The position numbers and the translations under genes were made by a program. This document shows, piece by piece, positions 60,729-64,000 of a DNA stretch of 64,000 nucleotides. Numbering within the stretch: the first letter of the stretch is position 1; every line of letters starts with the position of its first letter. The notes under the pieces were generated by a model, which was not told the DNA's origin, made no database searches, and saw nothing but the letters and a program-made list of their open reading frames with translations. Origin of the DNA: Flavobacterium amniphilum (GTDB lineage Bacteria; Bacteroidota; Bacteroidia; Flavobacteriales; Flavobacteriaceae); assembly GCF_023634845.1 (NCBI RefSeq), contig NZ_JAMLJL010000005.1, positions 186,001-250,000 of the forward strand, written 5' to 3'.

Positions 60729-62984
60729 TTATCTCAAAACCGGAATATTAATCGTACTGTTACTGTACCATTTTATTTCCATCGGAACGGCGGCATCTTG
60801 CATCGTTTCATCACTCACATCCTTTCCGGTACCGTAATTCACCTGCCAGTTCGGGTTTTTGTTCACGCCCATTACAATCACAATACGGCTTCCTTTCTGC
60901 AATTGTTTAGAAGTAATGAACGTATTATTGATGTTGATGGTTTCAACCGTATTGGGCTTCAACAGCTTTCTTTTGCTTCTGTCTTCGGCATAACTGGCCC
61001 TTTGCAGGTTGTTGCTCAAGGCAAAATAATGGTTGTCGGCTGTTTTCTCATACAATTGGATGGCAATGTCCATATCCTTTTTATTAGTCCTTACTTTCAG
61101 TGAAGCCGATAACGAACCGCTAATCGTCAACGGTTCTTCGATAGGGTTACTTTCGAATACCAGCATTTGTTTTTCTGTATCCAGTGTCGCGTTATCTATT
61201 GCCCGGAAGCTGCACACATCGGTACTTTTAAACAGGTTTACCTCACTCCTGTCTTTGAAGTCAACCGTTTGGGAAATAGTATCAAGCTTTTCAGGACCTG
61301 CTTTCACTAACTGGCCTTGACGGTCTCCGGTACCTAAATAAAAAGTAAGGGTTTCATTGTGCATTTGCTGTAGCTTACCCACATGTTTCCATTCGTTTTT
61401 ACCCATCACCTGGAAATTGACTTTATCTTTTAAAATCTCCGGACGTTTGCCGTCTTTTAAGATGTAATCAAACCATTCAAAAATAAGATCGTTGATGTTG
61501 ATCTGGGCCGCCGCATCAATTTCGTAACCACCCAGCGTACTTTTAGGAAATCCCTGAGCGCCGCCATGGTCATAAGGCCCGATAACCAGATAATAATTAT
61601 CGTTTTTATTCCACTTCTGGTATTCTTTATAATAATACATGGCGCCCAACTGGTCGTCGTCATAATACCCTGTAGTGGTTAGTATCGGGATATTGATATT
61701 CGCAAAAGCCTCCTTCTGTGGGGTCATGTTCTTCCAGTAGCTGTCGTAAGAAGGATGATCGAGCCATCGTTGGAACAAAGGTGAAGGTTTACCCTCAATT
61801 TTGTCCAGCGATCGGAAACTCTTACCGTTTGTATAGTAATCGGCAAAAATTGATTCCCATTTGGAATTGTTTTCAAAGTCGGCAGCATCAGTCATTTTAT
61901 TATTCGAAACAAAGCGGATCCACGACAAGGCATAGCCCATAAAAACATTGTTCTGCATCGGAAAATCGATACCGGCACCCACGGCCACCTGCGGTATAAT
62001 CGTTTTGAGTGCCGGGTGCACCTTTTTCATGGCACTCCATTGGCTAAAACCTAAGTAACTCCCACCATACATTCCGATCTTGCCGTTGCACCAAGACTGC
62101 TTGCTCACCCAGTCCAAAATATGATACGCATCGTCACCGTCGTGTTCATACGGCTCAATCGGGTCATTGCTCAAGCGCTTCCCACGGGTATTGGCCATAA
62201 AGCCCACATAACCATTGTCAACCATTTCTTTACACAGACTAAGTTCAATGCCGGCATAAATATTATACATCATAACAACCGGTTGTGGACCGTTTATATT
62301 TTTGTTCCGGACCATCGTACCGGCAATGGTACTGCCATTTGGAAGCGTGATGATGATGTTCTCGTCAATTAGATATTTTTCGGCTTCTATTGCAGCAATG
62401 AACTGCTTTCCGAGCGCCAAGGTTACGGCTGATGTGTTATAAGCACAATACGCCCTGCACAAATCCACGGCATCCTTTACGGTTATGCTGTCGTGGACAC
62501 TGATATCTTTCAACTTCAGTTCCAAAGTGATTTTCCTTCCCTTCAAGTTGGTATTATAAAAATAGCCGACGGATGTATGCCCTTCATTATTTAAGGAATT
62601 ATACAGGGAATGGAAGTTTCTTTTGAAGTTGGATTCAAATTCAGTTGGTGTTTTCGGTTGGCTGCTGGCAGTTTTCGCATATACCCTATAGCCAAAACCC
62701 AAATGATTTTTAGTGATACTGTCCCCGAAAGTCACCATCTCCAATTGGTTCAGGGTCGTCTCAATGGCTTTATATCTTTTGGCGGTAAGCTCCAGACGGA
62801 ACAAATTATCGAGGTAGGCTGCTTTGTCTGCTTCCTTATACAGAGCAATTGCTTTTTCGGCCAGGGCCGGAATATTTTTGGCCATAGCCGTGCTGTCGGC
62901 ATACTGTTCCTTCGGGAAATATATTTTTTGTGCCCATCCGGTTGTGGTACAACAAACCAACAGTAAAAGGATTCTTTGTATCAT
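60729..62984 (-). CDS. Secreted CocE/NonD (S15)-type hydrolase
   Basis: 751 residues with a signal peptide (TTGWAQ). The N-terminal 210 residues are a helical extension; the alpha/beta-hydrolase part (about 215-520) has MYNIYAGIELSLCKEMVD, ANTRGKRLSNDPIEPYEHDG, nucleophile Ser in MYGGSYLGFSQW, Asp in GYYDDDQLGA and His in GPYDHGG; a C-terminal jelly-roll (about 545-751) fits X-Pro dipeptidyl-peptidase/CocE proteins. Substrate not determinable. The stop lies 6 bp from the hairpin array. Confidence 0.88.
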   Translation of the reverse strand: MIQRILLLLVCCTTTGWAQKIYFPKEQYADSTAMAKNIPALAEKAIALYKEADKAAYLDNLFRLELTAKRYKAIETTLNQLEMVTFGDSITKNHLGFGYRVYAKTASSQPKTPTEFESNFKRNFHSLYNSLNNEGHTSVGYFYNTNLKGRKITLELKLKDISVHDSITVKDAVDLCRAYCAYNTSAVTLALGKQFIAAIEAEKYLIDENIIITLPNGSTIAGTMVRNKNINGPQPVVMMYNIYAGIELSLCKEMVDNGYVGFMANTRGKRLSNDPIEPYEHDGDDAYHILDWVSKQSWCNGKIGMYGGSYLGFSQWSAMKKVHPALKTIIPQVAVGAGIDFPMQNNVFMGYALSWIRFVSNNKMTDAADFENNSKWESIFADYYTNGKSFRSLDKIEGKPSPLFQRWLDHPSYDSYWKNMTPQKEAFANINIPILTTTGYYDDDQLGAMYYYKEYQKWNKNDNYYLVIGPYDHGGAQGFPKSTLGGYEIDAAAQININDLIFEWFDYILKDGKRPEILKDKVNFQVMGKNEWKHVGKLQQMHNETLTFYLGTGDRQGQLVKAGPEKLDTISQTVDFKDRSEVNLFKSTDVCSFRAIDNATLDTEKQMLVFESNPIEEPLTISGSLSASLKVRTNKKDMDIAIQLYEKTADNHYFALSNNLQRASYAEDRSKRKLLKPNTVETININNTFITSKQLQKGSRIVIVMGVNKNPNWQVNYGTGKDVSDETMQDAAVPMEIKWYSNSTINIPVLR

Positions 62985-63205
62985 GATTTAGTTTTTTGAT
63001 TGCGTACCAAAAATAGTAATAATTTCTTACGTTTTTTTTGAGTTATGAGTTATTAGTAATTAGTGAAGAGTAATTAGTCCTTAGTGTCTTAAAAGGAAAA
63101 TTATCTAAAAAAACAGAGTTAAAGAATGGGTGAAGCTCGTCTTTTTTTTGAGTTATAGGTTATGAATTATGAGTTGAATCGGAGTATTGAAGTTTTATTT
63201 CTTCA

Positions 63206-63231
63206 GGTGGTTTCGACTACGCTCAACCACC
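63206..63231. repeat. Hairpin repeat of the GGTGGTT family
   Basis: GGTGGTT/AACCACC stem, loop TCGACTACGCTC, a variant of the loop flanking the GIY-YIG gene. Confidence 0.8.
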
Positions 63232-63291
63232 CCAATACACTCTTATAGCAGAACGTTTCCAGTATATAGTTTTCAATCTTTTAATCTAATA

Positions 63292-63327
63292 TGTGGCAAT
63301 TTCATTTTTAATTTTCTTTTTGCCACA
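63292..63327. repeat. Half copy of the TGTGGCAA hairpin
   Basis: 36 bp from TGTGGCAA to TTGCCACA; one of the two hairpins of the 77-bp element, same flank (TAATCTAATA) as at 48702. Confidence 0.8.
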
Positions 63328-63346
63328 GTTTTATGGTGACTGAACT

Positions 63347-63415
63347 GGTTACTGAGCCTGTCGAAGTATGGTTGCTGAGCCTGTCGAAGTATGGTTGCTG
63401 AGCCTGTCGAAGTAT
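63347..63415. repeat. Three tandem 23-bp repeats
   Basis: GGTTGCTGAGCCTGTCGAAG + TAT in three exact steps of 23 bp; the first has A for G at the fifth base. No spacers, so not CRISPR. Confidence 0.9.
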
Positions 63416-63432
63416 GAAGCCAAATTATCTTA

Positions 63433-63457
63433 GGTGGCTTCGAGAACCTCAGCCACC
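63433..63457. repeat. Hairpin repeat of the GGTGGCT family
   Basis: GGTGGCT/AGCCACC with loop TCGAGAACCTC. Confidence 0.75.
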
Positions 63458-63521
63458 GTCGAGAACACTTCGACTAGCTCAATATGATACCTCAACCACC
63501 AGCTTCAATACACCAACAAAT

Positions 63522-63551
63522 AAAAAATCCACCGGCATAGGTGGATTTTTT
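63522..63551 (-). terminator. Terminator of the antiporter gene
   Basis: AAAAAATCCACC/GGTGGATTTTTT with 6-nt loop just after the stop at 63555, minus strand. Confidence 0.9.
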
Positions 63552-63554
63552 ATT

Positions 63555-64000
63555 TTAAGATGTTTTATCTGATATGATTAGCGTTGACGGGATATCCGGC
63601 AGCCACATACTTTTCGATTCGATGAGTTTCTTCCAACTGTCTATTGAAATGATCATTAAGTCCTGTCCGGTTAAAAAATCTTTTTCAACCGCTCTCTGGT
63701 TCTGCAACGTGATATGGTTCGGGGCGTTTTGTTCAATTGCCCTGATTTTTTCTTTGATTTCCGCATTGTTCTTTATCTGTCCGGCAGCATCCAAAATTAC
63801 GATCTGTGCGCCCGAGTTATGGATCAGCTTTTGGGCATAATTGATCAGAAAACTGTCATTGGCATCAAAAACCGGAATAAAAATACGTTCGGTTTTGGAA
63901 AAATCCTTATCAATCAATATTCCAACCGGAATGTTTGCTTTTGATAATATGAAACGGGTACGCTCATCAAAGAAAGAATTATCAAATAAATTTTCTTTTC
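63555..64000 (-). CDS. C-terminal end of a probable cation:proton antiporter (partial)
   Basis: The frame is open to the right edge and the gene continues outside. The visible part reads ENLFDNSFFDERTRFILSKA then NIPVGILIDKDFSKTERIFI, which matches the cytoplasmic, nucleotide-binding/USP-like C-terminal region that follows the membrane domain in CPA2-type antiporters of Bacteroidetes. The TTG at 63917 is therefore not the start. Assignment rests on this tail only; membrane part not seen. Confidence 0.7.
   Translation of the reverse strand, partial: KENLFDNSFFDERTRFILSKANIPVGILIDKDFSKTERIFIPVFDANDSFLINYAQKLIHNSGAQIVILDAAGQIKNNAEIKEKIRAIEQNAPNHITLQNQRAVEKDFLTGQDLMIISIDSWKKLIESKSMWLPDIPSTLIISDKTS

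Larger units (their letters stand above)
62985..63554. other. Intergenic gap packed with repeats
   Basis: No gene. Contains GAGTTAT words (63041-63055, 63150-63176), a hairpin GGTGGTT/AACCACC (63206-63231), half of the TGTGGCAA double hairpin (63292-63327), three 23-bp tandem repeats (63347-63415), a hairpin GGTGGCT/AGCCACC (63433-63457) and the terminator 63522-63551. Confidence 0.85.

Noticed and set aside
63347..63415. Tandem 23-bp repeats as a CRISPR array
   Set aside because: The copies abut without spacers, are few and have no cas genes near.
63555..63917. Complete 120-codon gene starting at TTG 63917
   Set aside because: The frame stays open to the window edge and the upstream codons (KANIPVGILI) are part of the conserved antiporter tail.

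Overview
The window looks like a chromosome segment from a Flavobacteriaceae member, most likely Flavobacterium or a close relative. The DNA is AT-rich. Promoters of the Bacteroidetes type (a TAnnTTTG -7 box) recur upstream of genes. There is a type IX secretion gene (porQ), a secreted amidase with a T9SS C-terminal sorting domain, many short lipoproteins and an RHS protein of the Bacteroidetes type. No phage, integrase, transposase or CRISPR array was seen.

Layout. 1-12.3 kb is mostly minus-strand housekeeping: rpsA (runs off the left edge), a JmjC-like cupin, a nucleoside-type MFS permease, cmk, porQ, lon, a lipoprotein, a UMF1-type MFS protein and an M48 lipoprotein peptidase. 12.4-23.1 kb is plus-strand: hydrolase-msrB, an acyl-CoA synthetase, a proline-iminopeptidase-like lipoprotein, then a fatty-acid beta-oxidation operon (marR, fadN, fadA, fadE) with an 18-bp palindrome in front of it. 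23.2-35.9 kb holds stress and small-molecule genes: sodC, a LETM1-like protein, divergent dps/oxyR, two tandem paralogous small genes, mnmD with a haem-motif lipoprotein and a DUF4920 protein, ilvE, a MazG-like protein, tcdA, TatD and DUF1684. 36-44 kb holds an MFS gene, a BlaI/M56 pair behind a phased operator array, apt, tRNA-Arg(ACG), a CHASE-PAS histidine kinase with a receiver protein, and a pentapeptide-repeat protein.

44-64 kb is the accessory part. It contains a secreted amidase operon, a large haem-motif lipoprotein, an RHS polymorphic-toxin locus (one intact gene, an orphan tip, small membrane or lipoprotein genes that may be immunity genes, and recombination-like repeats), an ECF sigma operon whose second gene appears to fuse an inner-membrane anti-sigma region to an outer-membrane barrel, a stand-alone GIY-YIG nuclease embedded in hairpin repeats, an S15 peptidase-like hydrolase, and the 3' end of a probable cation/proton antiporter gene. 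At least three families of dispersed repeats fill the gaps here. I saw none of them in the first 44 kb.

The best candidates for something undescribed are: (1) the GIY-YIG gene bracketed by, and co-located with, an expanded hairpin-repeat family, resembling REP/RAYT organisation but with a different nuclease; (2) the RHS tip and putative immunity reservoir bounded by exact direct repeats; (3) the trans-envelope sigma/anti-sigma-barrel operon. All functional statements come from reading motifs by eye; no database search was run.
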